From NCBI RefSeq assembly GCF_028548395.1, contig NZ_JAQQLA010000005.1:186001-250000 (forward strand): 64,000 bases of DNA. The letters are read 5' to 3'. This DNA comes from Vogesella indigofera. GTDB taxonomy: Bacteria; Pseudomonadota; Gammaproteobacteria; Burkholderiales; Chromobacteriaceae. The number at the start of each line of letters is the position of its first letter. Within the stretch, counting starts at the first letter, position 1. Positions 7,713 through 16,188 of the stretch are shown in pieces. Under the pieces are notes generated by a model. It made no database searches, was not told the DNA's origin, and saw nothing but the letters and a program-made list of their open reading frames with translations. The translations under genes were made by a program, and so were the position numbers.

Positions 7713-10535
7713 ATGGATTCCATCCGCATTCGCGGCGCACGTACGCACAATCTGAAGAACATCAATCTTGACCTGCCACGCCACCAGCTGGTGGTGATTA
7801 CCGGCCTGTCCGGCTCCGGCAAGTCGTCGCTGGCCTTCGACACGCTGTATGCCGAGGGGCAGCGCCGTTACGTCGAAAGCCTGTCGGCCTACGCGCGGCA
7901 GTTCCTGCAGCTGATGGAAAAGCCCGATGTCGACCTGATCGAAGGCCTGAGCCCGGCGATCTCCATCGAGCAGAAGGCCACCAGCCACAACCCGCGCTCC
8001 ACCGTGGGCACCGTCACCGAAATCCACGACTACCTGCGTCTCTTGTACGCCCGCGTCGGTGATCCGCACTGCCCGGAGCACGACGTGGCGCTGGCGTCGC
8101 AGACCGTCAGCCAGATGGTCGACCACGTGCTGGCACTGCCGGAAGAGACGCGGATGATGATCCTGGCGCCGGTCATCGTTGGCCGCAAGGGCGAGAACGT
8201 CGAGCTGTTCGAGGACCTGCGTGCGCAGGGCTTCGTGCGCGTACGCGTCGACGGCGAAGTGTACGAGCTGGACGCGGTGCCGAAGCTGGACAAGAACAAG
8301 AAGCACTCGGTGGAGGTGGTGATCGACCGCGTCAAGGTGCGCGCCGACATGCAGCAGCGGCTGGCGGAAAGCTTCGAGACCGCGTTGCGTCACGCCGAAG
8401 GCCGCGCCATCGCGGTGGAAATGGATAGCGGCAAGGAGCACTGGTTCTCCGCCAAGTTTGCCTGCCCGGTGTGCAGCTACAGCCTGCCGGAGCTGGAGCC
8501 ACGGCTGTTCTCGTTCAATAACCCGATGGGCGCTTGCCCCAAGTGCGACGGCCTGGGCGAGATCACCTATTTCGACCCGACACGGGTGGTGGCGCATCCG
8601 GAGCTGACCTTGGCCGCCGGCGCGATCAAGGGCTGGGACAAGCGCAACCAGTTTTACTTCCAGATGCTGCTGGCGCTGGCCGAGCACTACGGCTTCTCGC
8701 TGGAGACCGCGTTCGAGGATCTGCCGGACGAGGTGCGGAAGGTGGTGCTGCACGGCTCCGGGCGCGAGGAAATCGAGTTCACCTACGTGTCCGAGCGCGG
8801 CACCAAATTCCAGCGCGCGCATGCCTTCGAGGGCATCATCCCCAACCTGGAGCGCCGCTACCGCGAGACCGATTCCAGCACCGTGCGCGAGGAGCTGGCC
8901 AAGTACCAGAACAACCAGTGCTGCCCGAGCTGCGGCGGTTCGCGCCTGCGGCTGGAGGCGCGCCATATCTACATCGGCCGCAAGACGCTGCACCAGATCA
9001 ACCAGATGGCGCTGAAGGATGCCTCGGCCTTCTTCAGCGGGTTGCAGTTCTCCGGCCAGAAGCAGGCGGTGGCGGAAAAGATCGTCAAGGAAATCAGCGA
9101 CCGCGTGTCCTTCCTCAATAACGTCGGTCTCGATTACCTGTGCCTGGCGCGCTCCGCCGACACCCTGTCCGGGGGCGAGGCGCAGCGCATCCGTCTTGCC
9201 AGCCAGATCGGCTCCGGCCTCACCGGCGTGATGTACGTGCTGGACGAGCCGTCGATCGGCCTGCACCAGCGCGACAACGACCGCCTGCTGGCAACGCTGC
9301 GGCGGCTGCGCGACCTGGGCAACAGCGTGATCGTGGTCGAGCACGACGAAGACGCCATCCGTGCCGCCGACTACCTGGTCGACATGGGGCCGGGTGCCGG
9401 CGAGCACGGCGGCGAGGTGCTGGTGGCCGGTACGCCGGCCGAGGTCGCCGCCAGCGAGAAATCGGTGACCGGCGCCTACCTGTCCGGCCGCCGCGGCATC
9501 GCGGTGCCGGCGAGCCGGCGCGAGGTCAATCCCGAGCGCCTGCTGCGTCTGGCCGGCGTCAGCGGCAACAACCTGAAGGACGTGACGCTGCAGCTGCCGC
9601 TGGGCATGCTGGTGTGCGTTACCGGCGTTTCCGGCTCCGGCAAGTCGACGCTGATCAACGACACGCTGTACAAGATCGCCGCCCGCGATCTCAACGGCGC
9701 CAGCGAGCAGCCGTCGCCGTACCGCGACATCAGCGGCCTGGAGCAGCTGGACAAGGTGATCAACGTCGATCAGAGCCCGATCGGGCGCACGCCGCGTTCC
9801 AACCCGGCCACTTACACTGGCCTGTTCACGCCGATCCGCGAGCTGTTTGCCGGTGTGCCGCTGTCGCGCGAGCGCGGCTACGGCCCGGGGCGTTTCAGCT
9901 TCAACGTCAAGGGCGGCCGCTGCGAGGCGTGTCAGGGCGACGGCGTGATCAAGGTGGAGATGCACTTCCTGCCGGACGTGTACGTGCCGTGCGATGTCTG
10001 CCACAGCAAGCGCTACAACCGTGAGACGCTGGAAGTGCAGTACAAGGGCAAGAGCATCCACGAAGTGCTGGAAATGACGGTGGAACAGGCGCTGGAGTTT
10101 TTCAGCGCGGTGCCGACGGTGGCGCGCAAGCTGCAGACGCTGATGGATGTCGGCCTCGGCTACATCCGCCTGGGGCAGAGCGCCACCACGCTGTCCGGTG
10201 GCGAGGCGCAGCGGGTGAAGCTGGGACTGGAATTGTCCAAGCGCGATACCGGCCGCACCTTGTATATTCTGGATGAGCCGACCACCGGCCTGCATTTCCA
10301 CGACATCGAGCTATTGCTGAGCGTGTTGTACCGCTTGCGCGAGAACGGTAATACTGTGGTGGTGATCGAGCATAATCTGGACGTAATCAAAACCGCGGAC
10401 TGGCTGATCGACCTGGGGCCGGAGGGCGGCGCCGGCGGCGGCCAGATCATTGCCTGCGGCACGCCGGAGCAGGTGGCGGCCAACCCGGCCAGCCACACCG
10501 GGCACTATCTGGCGCCCTTGCTGAAAAAACCGTAA
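7713..10535 (+). CDS. uvrA: Excinuclease ABC subunit A
   Basis: A 940-residue UvrA, the usual length. Both ABC ATPase modules are complete: Walker [21 protein letters not shown] near residue 32 and GVSGSGKST near 640, signature LSGGEAQRI and LSGGEAQRV, and Walker B with LDEPSIGLH and LDEPTTGLH. Zinc fingers are visible ([41 protein letters not shown]). It is the damage-recognition subunit of nucleotide excision repair. I start at ATG 7713 ([14 protein letters not shown]) rather than an upstream in-frame codon at 7602. No LexA box was seen upstream. Confidence 0.97.
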   Translation: MDSIRIRGARTHNLKNINLDLPRHQLVVITGLSGSGKSSLAFDTLYAEGQRRYVESLSAYARQFLQLMEKPDVDLIEGLSPAISIEQKATSHNPRSTVGTVTEIHDYLRLLYARVGDPHCPEHDVALASQTVSQMVDHVLALPEETRMMILAPVIVGRKGENVELFEDLRAQGFVRVRVDGEVYELDAVPKLDKNKKHSVEVVIDRVKVRADMQQRLAESFETALRHAEGRAIAVEMDSGKEHWFSAKFACPVCSYSLPELEPRLFSFNNPMGACPKCDGLGEITYFDPTRVVAHPELTLAAGAIKGWDKRNQFYFQMLLALAEHYGFSLETAFEDLPDEVRKVVLHGSGREEIEFTYVSERGTKFQRAHAFEGIIPNLERRYRETDSSTVREELAKYQNNQCCPSCGGSRLRLEARHIYIGRKTLHQINQMALKDASAFFSGLQFSGQKQAVAEKIVKEISDRVSFLNNVGLDYLCLARSADTLSGGEAQRIRLASQIGSGLTGVMYVLDEPSIGLHQRDNDRLLATLRRLRDLGNSVIVVEHDEDAIRAADYLVDMGPGAGEHGGEVLVAGTPAEVAASEKSVTGAYLSGRRGIAVPASRREVNPERLLRLAGVSGNNLKDVTLQLPLGMLVCVTGVSGSGKSTLINDTLYKIAARDLNGASEQPSPYRDISGLEQLDKVINVDQSPIGRTPRSNPATYTGLFTPIRELFAGVPLSRERGYGPGRFSFNVKGGRCEACQGDGVIKVEMHFLPDVYVPCDVCHSKRYNRETLEVQYKGKSIHEVLEMTVEQALEFFSAVPTVARKLQTLMDVGLGYIRLGQSATTLSGGEAQRVKLGLELSKRDTGRTLYILDEPTTGLHFHDIELLLSVLYRLRENGNTVVVIEHNLDVIKTADWLIDLGPEGGAGGGQIIACGTPEQVAANPASHTGHYLAPLLKKP

Positions 10536-10577
10536 CTGATCATAACGACATCATGAATTTATTATTTTGGGGTACGC

Positions 10578-11015
10578 ATGCTGACGTTGGCCAAGATTGA
10601 CCACCTGCACATCAAGGTAAATGACACTGCCAAGGCGCTGGACTGGTACCAGCGCGTGCTGGGCATGGCGCCGGATGTGCGCTACAAGCATCTGCAGGAC
10701 GGGCCGCACGGGGTATTGATGCTGACCAACCCCAGCGCCAGCGTGCGTCTGGCGCTGAGCCAGGACGAGGCGGTGGTGGTGCCGGCCGGTGCGGTGGCGT
10801 TTGGCGTCAGCGGTCACGATTTCATGGAGTGGCTGGACCGGCTGGCGGTGGAGCGGGTGGTGAGCCGCGACGGGCAGACCATCGCCCGCGACTCGGTACA
10901 CGACCACGGTTTCTTCTGCTCGGTGTCGTTCGTCGATCCGTTCGGCAATCCCTACGAAATCGTCAGCTACGACCACACCTGGCTGGCAGGCAAGCTCAAG
11001 CTGAAACGCGCCTGA
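10578..11015 (+). CDS. VOC (glyoxalase/bleomycin-resistance) family protein
   Basis: A 145-residue protein of the vicinal-oxygen-chelate fold: N-terminal IDHLHIKVNDTAKALDWYQRVLG and C-terminal FFCSVSFVDPFGNPYEIVSYDH with the typical metal-binding His/Glu positions. It resembles the small stand-alone VOC proteins related to Salmonella STM3117. Substrate unknown. It is downstream of uvrA in the same direction by 42 nt, and its stop lies 22 nt before the island's left terminal repeat, so it is the last backbone gene on this side. Confidence 0.85.
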   Translation: MLTLAKIDHLHIKVNDTAKALDWYQRVLGMAPDVRYKHLQDGPHGVLMLTNPSASVRLALSQDEAVVVPAGAVAFGVSGHDFMEWLDRLAVERVVSRDGQTIARDSVHDHGFFCSVSFVDPFGNPYEIVSYDHTWLAGKLKLKRA

Positions 11016-11037
11016 GCCGGTTGCCGGCGGCGCTCCG

Positions 11038-11072
11038 TTGCCCAAGGTTGGCCGCAATACTTTATATGGAGT
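11038..11072 (+). repeat. Left terminal inverted repeat of the island
   Basis: TTGCCCAAGGTTGGCCGC (11038-11055), 7-nt spacer, TATATGGAGT (11063-11072). Matches the complement of 24266-24300 at all 28 of these positions with identical spacing. Confidence 0.85.
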
Positions 11073-11092
11073 TGGTTATCTGTAATAATTAA

Positions 11093-11135
11093 GCCTCAAA
11101 ACTACCACTTCTGAAGAATGAGGCGGTAGTTTTTT
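11093..11135 (+). promoter_or_regulatory. Terminator with competing hairpin (possible attenuator or pseudoknot)
   Basis: Stem B AAAACTACC (11098-11106) pairs with GGTAGTTTT (11125-11133) and is followed by Ts, a rho-independent terminator form. Stem A GCCTCA (11093-11098) pairs with TGAGGC (11119-11124). The order A-B-A'-B' means the two stems either exclude each other or form an H-type pseudoknot. It lies between the element end and the recombinase, where it could insulate the element from host read-through or tune recombinase expression. Confidence 0.5.
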
Positions 11136-11141
11136 GTCTGC

Positions 11142-11271
11142 TAGTCATATTGGTATGGAGTGCTATAACTCCCAATATGACTACCGTTAACATTCTCCAT
11201 ACCTTACTGCATCAGGTTGCTGTGGGGACCATGCACGTTCAATGCTGGATGGGCATGGTATGACCCATACC
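11142..11271. repeat. Cluster of GGTATGG-type inverted repeats upstream of the GmtY-like gene
   Basis: TAGTCATATTGG (11142-11153) pairs with CCAATATGACTA (11172-11183). GGTATGGAG (11152-11160) pairs with CTCCATACC (11195-11203). GGTATG-ACC-CATACC (11257-11271) overlaps the likely start. The same TATGGAG word is in the terminal repeat at 11065-11071. Repeated words of this kind near an element end suggest recombinase-binding or autoregulatory sites. Confidence 0.55.
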
Positions 11272-12342
11272 GTCGTCTACTACAAAGTGGTGCGCGACAA
11301 CACCGGCATCCATGAGGAAATCCCGGTCATCCTCACCGAGTTCGGACCGCTGCAACCGCTGATCCGTTACATTCTTTCGCGTCGGCACCTGCTCTCGGAG
11401 AGCAACACCAACAAGCTGGTGCAGGCGGTGGGCCTTCTGATCGACTACATGGCGGCGAACCACGCGGCCTTCGACAACCCACACGACCTGTTCAATACTT
11501 TCGTGCAACGGCTCTACAGCGGCACCGTGGGGATCGACGGCAACGACCCCAGCGACCTGTACTGGGATGCCCGCACGCCGGCGGTCGTGCGCGTGCTGGT
11601 CAATCACCTCTCCAACTTCTCCGACTGGGTGGCGCAGGAATACGGCACGCAGCCGCTCAATCCATGGCGGCAGGCCACATGCGCCGAGGAACAACTGGCA
11701 TGGGCCGCCTGGCAGCACCAGAAGAACCGAGCCTTCCTGGGGCACTCCATGAGCGTTGACGTCGCCGCACTCAAGGTCAGCCAGGCTCGCAGCACCCTGC
11801 TCAAGAAAAGCCCCGTCATCGACCACGAGCCGGTCAAATACTTCCCGGCGGATCGCATGGTTGATCTGCTGTTCAGGGGCTTCATCGTGCCTGGCAAACA
11901 GAACAGTCCGCGCATCGAGGAGCGGCTGAACCTACGCGACATCCTGATCACGATGCTGATGCACTACAGTGGGCTGCGCATGAGCGAACCGTTCCACCTC
12001 TTTGTGCATGACGTAATTCCCGACGATACAGACCCAGGCAGTGCGCTGGTCAAGATCTATCACCCCAGCCTCGGTCAGGCACCGGGCGATCTGCGCGATG
12101 CAAAGGGCAAGCCGGTGGTCTGTAACCGTGCTACCTACCTGCGCGACAAGTACGGCCTGCTGCCGCGGACGGACTACAAGAGTTCGCACACCCTGCATGC
12201 AGGCTGGAAAGGCAATGCACTCGACAGCAAGCAGCACTTCATGCATGTGTATTGGGCGCCACGCTGGGCAGGGGAATTGTTCTGGAAGCTATGGGTGTTC
12301 TACATGGCGCAGCGCGACCAGCTCAACCCTGATCACCCGTAA
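11260..12342 (+). CDS. GmtY-like tyrosine recombinase, C-terminally truncated
   Basis: A 360-residue protein resembling GmtY of gamma-mobile-trio elements, recombinases that sit at one edge of islands carrying defence cargo. Visible are the N-terminal core-binding region, the first catalytic Arg in HYSGLRMSEPFHLFVHDV, and a late SHTLHAGWKGN...HFMHVYW segment. The frame then stops after NPDHP, without any HxxR box or Tyr nucleophile, so the catalytic C-terminal third is missing. The partner genes gmtX and gmtZ are absent too. It is probably inactive. Start 11260 is chosen over 11242 by similarity of length. The family name is from memory and moderately sure. Confidence 0.6.
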   Translation: MTHTVVYYKVVRDNTGIHEEIPVILTEFGPLQPLIRYILSRRHLLSESNTNKLVQAVGLLIDYMAANHAAFDNPHDLFNTFVQRLYSGTVGIDGNDPSDLYWDARTPAVVRVLVNHLSNFSDWVAQEYGTQPLNPWRQATCAEEQLAWAAWQHQKNRAFLGHSMSVDVAALKVSQARSTLLKKSPVIDHEPVKYFPADRMVDLLFRGFIVPGKQNSPRIEERLNLRDILITMLMHYSGLRMSEPFHLFVHDVIPDDTDPGSALVKIYHPSLGQAPGDLRDAKGKPVVCNRATYLRDKYGLLPRTDYKSSHTLHAGWKGNALDSKQHFMHVYWAPRWAGELFWKLWVFYMAQRDQLNPDHP

Positions 12343-12350
12343 CCGGAGTG

Positions 12351-13175
12351 TCAAAATCTTACTAAGACGGTTAGCGAGTAGTCGTGCTGCTCCTTTATGA
12401 CTCGGTCGTACTCGGCGGAGAGTTTCACAAACTTGGGCACCTTCAACCGTCCCACGACGTTGAGGTTACTCTTTGCCTCGTTCAAGAGACTCAGGGTCAA
12501 CTTACGCGTCAGCAACTGGTTCGTACCGGCCCGTCGCATTTCGAGGAGATTGCGCATATTTGGGTCCGCCAGCAGGCCGGTGCGACGAAGAAGATTTTCC
12601 GCAGCCGCAATCTCGGGGGGGCCTCCAGTGAACTCGTCGAAAAGGTTCATTTGGGCGCGGAAACGCTCGAGTTCCTCCGCCTCGATGGAGACTTGGGCAC
12701 TCGCACCGAGCCTCTCACCCTTCACGTCAACTGAAGTCTTACCTGTGCGGGTGTGGAGGTCGATTTGCTCGACGCTGACCTCCTTTGCACCGAGGTACAT
12801 GCACAGCGTAGAGAAGTGCATATGCTTCGCAAGAGCGAAGCGCTGGGGAGCAAGTGAGGCTTCCTCGTAGGAGTCAGCATCGAAGGGGCTCTGAACAAGC
12901 ATATTGCCGGGACGAGCAAGCCCGGCATCAAGAATGTATCGGAGAGCCGGCAATACCTCGCCCTGCGGGTGAAACGGGAACGGTAGAACGTAGGCCTCCT
13001 CATCGAACAGCGATTGAGCTGCACCGGGTTCATAAGCGCACTTCTCAAGGTCGTGCTGCTGAAGAACTAGGATCGCCTTGCGGCTGCTCGGGTCGTTGGG
13101 AAATGAACCGGTTGTCATAGGTTGAAAGTCGCTCGATACCTGCTTATTGATGAAGGGAGGCGTTACGCCCACCAT
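12351..13175 (-). CDS. Unknown soluble protein, third gene of GTPase operon
   Basis: A 274-residue protein I do not recognise. No signal peptide or membrane segment is visible. Residues about 150-225 are charged and helical (SIEAEELERFRAQMNLFDEF, ENLLRRTGLL), possibly a coiled coil, and the C-terminus is basic. It starts 35 nt after the stop of the tail-anchored protein gene, and AGGAAG lies ahead of ATG 13175; a second ATG at 13118 is possible. Its stop comes 8 nt after the convergent recombinase stop. The position suggests an effector or adaptor working with the membrane GTPase, which is inference. Confidence 0.6.
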   Translation of the reverse strand: MVGVTPPFINKQVSSDFQPMTTGSFPNDPSSRKAILVLQQHDLEKCAYEPGAAQSLFDEEAYVLPFPFHPQGEVLPALRYILDAGLARPGNMLVQSPFDADSYEEASLAPQRFALAKHMHFSTLCMYLGAKEVSVEQIDLHTRTGKTSVDVKGERLGASAQVSIEAEELERFRAQMNLFDEFTGGPPEIAAAENLLRRTGLLADPNMRNLLEMRRAGTNQLLTRKLTLSLLNEAKSNLNVVGRLKVPKFVKLSAEYDRVIKEQHDYSLTVLVRF

Positions 13176-13210
13176 GGGCACAGCTTCCTGCGTTCGTGTC
13201 TTGTTCCTCG

Positions 13211-13714
13211 CTACAAACCCATTTTCATCAGCCAGTAGACGAAGCCCAAAAGAACGAGCCCCACCGTCCCGATCAAGACGGTACGTAGGAGCTTCGTCGT
13301 CGATGACTTTTTTTTTAGGGTCTCGAAGGATGCTCGCACGAGTTCGAAATGCTCGGGCTGCAACGTGCGCCCGATTCGCTTAGCAAAGTCGTTGAGTGCA
13401 ACTGTAACCGAGGTGCCAAGCGCATCGACAACGGTAGCGTCGAAGTTGCCGTAACAGACGATCGGTGCGGTTCTCCCCGCGCTATCACGCTGTACGGATG
13501 AGACCTCCACGACGAAGCAGTTATCATCGGCGGTCAGTAGTACGCCACTCTTTTCGAAGAGCCGCTCTCCGCCCTTAATTACTCTTGATACGAGCGACAC
13601 GGCCTCTTGGCGTCGCTCAGTGTCGTCGGGGGGTAAAACCTTCCCATGCACTTCGAAGTGGTCTGGCGAGGCGTTGTCGAGGGCCTGAGCCCACAGGATT
13701 AACTTATCCGTCAT
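13211..13714 (-). CDS. Tail-anchored protein of unknown function, second gene of GTPase operon
   Basis: A 167-residue protein whose start overlaps the GTPase stop by 4 nt (ATGA), implying coupled translation. Residues 1-140 are soluble and mixed alpha/beta (VEVHGK-like strands, an acidic region, LNDFAKRIGRTLQPEHFELVRASFETLKKK). It ends in a single hydrophobic segment LLRTVLIGTVGLVLLGFVYW followed by only five residues, a tail anchor. The anchor mirrors the N-terminal membrane segment of the GTPase, so both would face the cytoplasm from the inner membrane. No known family was recognised. Confidence 0.65.
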   Translation of the reverse strand: MTDKLILWAQALDNASPDHFEVHGKVLPPDDTERRQEAVSLVSRVIKGGERLFEKSGVLLTADDNCFVVEVSSVQRDSAGRTAPIVCYGNFDATVVDALGTSVTVALNDFAKRIGRTLQPEHFELVRASFETLKKKSSTTKLLRTVLIGTVGLVLLGFVYWLMKMGL

Positions 13715-14388
13715 GGAGCCACCTGCATAAAGACTTGGTAGACGAGCGCCTCGGTATCTTGAACGGCCTTCATGCTCCCCAAGACGACCTTTGCTTGCTG
13801 TGCGCCGCCCGCACGTGCGACGAGTTCCACGACGATGGGAATCCGGCGGAATTTGTCGGTGTAGTCACCAATCTTGTCGGCCGTGATGTTTTGGAACTCT
13901 GAGTCGAAGTCGCAGTGGGTTCCGATGATGAAAAAGTGTGGGCGTGGGTTGCGAGATTTGAGCCAATCTCCGATGTGCTTCAGGTCATCTCTGACTCGAG
14001 TCTCTACGTTACTGTCGCCAGCAATGAGTCGGTCGGCGCGGAGGAGGTAAAACACGACGTCAGCCTGATCGTGTTGCTCCTTCCACTCAGCGTACGCCGC
14101 CTTGTCTCCGGATACGTCGAGCGACTCCTGAATCTTCAAGTTAAGCTCTTTGAGCTTAAAGCGGCGAGATGAAGTCTTCTCTGGAGCGACCGTTTGCTTG
14201 TACTCGGCGGGGATAGAGCCGGTACTCAAGAACTTCACGAGGTGAGTCTTACCCACGCCACGCGCTCCCAAGACGGCGATCCGTCTGCCTTTCAATGCAA
14301 CGATGATGTCTTCCCATTTGACAGCAATTGTGGTCCCTGCAAGTAGGGATACGAGACCAATTGCAATCAAAATTAGTGGTAATGCCAT
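13711..14388 (-). CDS. Membrane-anchored small GTPase-like protein, first gene of operon
   Basis: A 225-residue P-loop protein. Residues 3-24 form a membrane segment (PLILIAIGLVSLLAGTTIAV). The Walker A motif GARGVGKTHLV follows at about residue 42. LDVSGDKAA fits the G3 DxxG motif, and GTHCDFDSE fits a G4 (N/T)xxD. These suggest a TRAFAC-type GTPase related to small Ras/Arf-like proteins rather than an ABC or AAA ATPase. It opens a three-gene operon that sits within the TIR-bounded island beside phospholipase, dynamin and nuclease-helicase genes. Nucleotide specificity is inferred. I know no described system with exactly this gene set. Confidence 0.7.
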   Translation of the reverse strand: MALPLILIAIGLVSLLAGTTIAVKWEDIIVALKGRRIAVLGARGVGKTHLVKFLSTGSIPAEYKQTVAPEKTSSRRFKLKELNLKIQESLDVSGDKAAYAEWKEQHDQADVVFYLLRADRLIAGDSNVETRVRDDLKHIGDWLKSRNPRPHFFIIGTHCDFDSEFQNITADKIGDYTDKFRRIPIVVELVARAGGAQQAKVVLGSMKAVQDTEALVYQVFMQVAP

Positions 14389-15123
14389 TCAATAAACCCT
14401 TATAGCTAACGCTTGAATTCACCGATCTTGCGCGGTATCTCTCGAAGATTCGGTCGAGCGTCAATGCTATATTAAATGCATAAATTAGTCGCTAAAATTA
14501 AGCCATAGATTTTTTTTACGTATTTGAACTGCACGAAGGTCAGCATTGGGTCGGCTGACGTCGTCACTGTAGAGAAAATCAGCACATTCATGATGGGGCA
14601 GTGCCACTGACAGCTCTAGCTGGGTTGCTGACATAACACTGGCTACCACCCTGTGGCAGCTAAGGCCGAGTTGCACGCGTAGGCCGTCCGGCAGGTTTTC
14701 GAGTCAAGCAGTCATCTGAATGGCTGCTCCGACTATCTCCGGTAGGGCGGCTCCTCGCCGAGAGCGGGATCTCCGTGTCGGTTCACAATAGCCGACAGAT
14801 GGAAACGCAAGGGCAGCTTTCTGGATGCTGTTAGCTACGGCAGCGCCCGGCCAACTGCAGCCGATCGCATGTCTCACAGAGCAGTCATTCGATCGACTGC
14901 TCCGCTCCAGAACCTGACGGACAAGCTACGCGCACAATTCGGCCAAAGCAGTCGGTCAAACTCATATTTGTGCAATGGCCTTTTCCACATCGGAATGCTG
15001 CCATTGCTGTATCTAGCAAACTATGGGCGGTTCATAGAGCAGGATTACCTACAAGGGCCGGGGCAGTCCAAGGCGCCGGCAGCGGGGGCAGACCGCCATC
15101 GTTCTGTACGGTGCAGGCTAGGC
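14389..15123. other. 735-bp intergenic stretch, probable remnant DNA
   Basis: No convincing gene. Two short frames exist but lack start signals and family likeness. It holds a near-palindrome GAGCAGTCATTCGATCGACTGCTC (split: GAGCAGTC and GACTGCTC arms, about 14879-14902) and the 39-bp repeat copy at 15032-15070. The AT-rich part near 14389-14520 should contain the GTPase operon promoter. Confidence 0.5.
15032..15070 (+). repeat. Dispersed 39-bp repeat, copy A
   Basis: Starts TCATAGAGCAGGATTACC and ends GCCGGGGCAGTCCA. It matches 43382-43420 at 35 of 39 positions with no gap. A weaker second half-site (GGGGGCAGACC) follows 25 nt later. Its position inside the first island suggests the remnant end of another element. 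Confidence 0.7.
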
Positions 15124-16188
15124 CTAGTCTAGGGCCCGCATGGCGTCGGTCAGCACTTGGTCGGATAAGCTGCTCTGCTCCTCGCTAGCAGTCAGCACTT
15201 GTCTGGCGTCCCGCAGCTGGCTCCGCAGCTGGCTGGCTTTCATTACTCGCCCGACGCAATGCAGCGTGTCCTGGTAGCCCTGTTCTATCCACGACGGGAT
15301 GCGCTCGGGGTCGAAGCCCAGCAGGTCCTTGGCACCGCCCAGCGCCCCATCGTCCCGGACCATTGTGCTTTGCGGGCGGATTTCCAGAATGGTGGTATCT
15401 GGGTAATCGTGCCGGCTCCACAGCGAGCCGTCGCTCAAATGGGTCACAATCAGCAGCTTGCAGCCCGCTGCAACCAGCGGCGTAGCCGGCGTATTGCCCT
15501 GGCCGCTGCGCCAGCCGCCCTGGCCGCCGTCTGTGTAGCTGCGGCCATTGATCTGCCGTGACTGATACAGCAGCGGCAGTGCGGCCGAGGCCAGCAGCGC
15601 GTCGCGCTGCTGCGCGGGTGCCAGGCTTTGCACGTGCACAAAGTGCGAATCGGGTGTATCGGCTATGCCTACCTCGGCCGCCAGTACCCGTAGCAGGTCC
15701 ATGCCGCCACCCAGGCTTTCAAACAGCGAGACATACAGCGGTAGGCCGTTGTTCAGCGCCCGGCTGTCCAGGTATTGGTCCATCAACGCTTGCAGCGGCT
15801 TGTCACAAAGGATGGCATCCTGCCCGCTGGCGTTGGGCAGCAGGCCCAGAGTGCCAGAGGCGGCGCGAGCAAATAACAGCGAGCCGCGAGCCGGCAGGCC
15901 GGCAGCGGCCAGCAGGCTCAGGTAGGCCAGCTGGCGATAAGGGTTCTTTACTGTCAGCGGGTTGTTGTCGGCCAGGGTTTGCCATAGCTGTTCCAGCCGC
16001 CGTGCTCCTTCGTGCAGTGAGTTGGCAGAAGCCAGCACGCCGCCGTTCAGTGCGCCAATGCTGGCACCGGATATCATGTCTACCCGGGTGCCCAGCTCAG
16101 CCAGTGCCTTGACCACGCCTGCCTGGTAGGCCCCTTTGGCGCCGCCCCCGGACAGCACCAGTCCGGTCTTGAGTGTGTCTTGTGTCAT
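15124..16188 (-). CDS. Patatin-like phospholipase
   Basis: A 354-residue patatin-family acyl hydrolase. The oxyanion-hole loop SGGGAKGAYQAG is at residues 14-24, the nucleophile elbow ISGASIGALNGG (GxSxG) at about 39-50, and the catalytic Asp in YTDGGQGG near 215. There is no signal peptide, so it acts in the cytoplasm or at the inner membrane face, on phospholipid acyl esters. Its start overlaps the upstream RdcB-like gene by 4 nt, so it is the last gene of a crfC-rdcB-patatin operon. Patatins serve as membrane-degrading effectors in several defence systems. Partnership with a dynamin here suggests a membrane-directed role (inference). Confidence 0.85.
   Translation of the reverse strand: MTQDTLKTGLVLSGGGAKGAYQAGVVKALAELGTRVDMISGASIGALNGGVLASANSLHEGARRLEQLWQTLADNNPLTVKNPYRQLAYLSLLAAAGLPARGSLLFARAASGTLGLLPNASGQDAILCDKPLQALMDQYLDSRALNNGLPLYVSLFESLGGGMDLLRVLAAEVGIADTPDSHFVHVQSLAPAQQRDALLASAALPLLYQSRQINGRSYTDGGQGGWRSGQGNTPATPLVAAGCKLLIVTHLSDGSLWSRHDYPDTTILEIRPQSTMVRDDGALGGAKDLLGFDPERIPSWIEQGYQDTLHCVGRVMKASQLRSQLRDARQVLTASEEQSSLSDQVLTDAMRALD

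Noticed and set aside
7632..10301. Very long minus-strand open frame opposite uvrA
   Set aside because: It is the antisense shadow of a GC-rich gene; composition is His/Arg/Gln-rich without domains, and uvrA is certain.
14485..15188. Short frames in the 14.4-15.1 kb gap
   Set aside because: No ribosome site, no recognisable motif, and the region looks like remnant element DNA.
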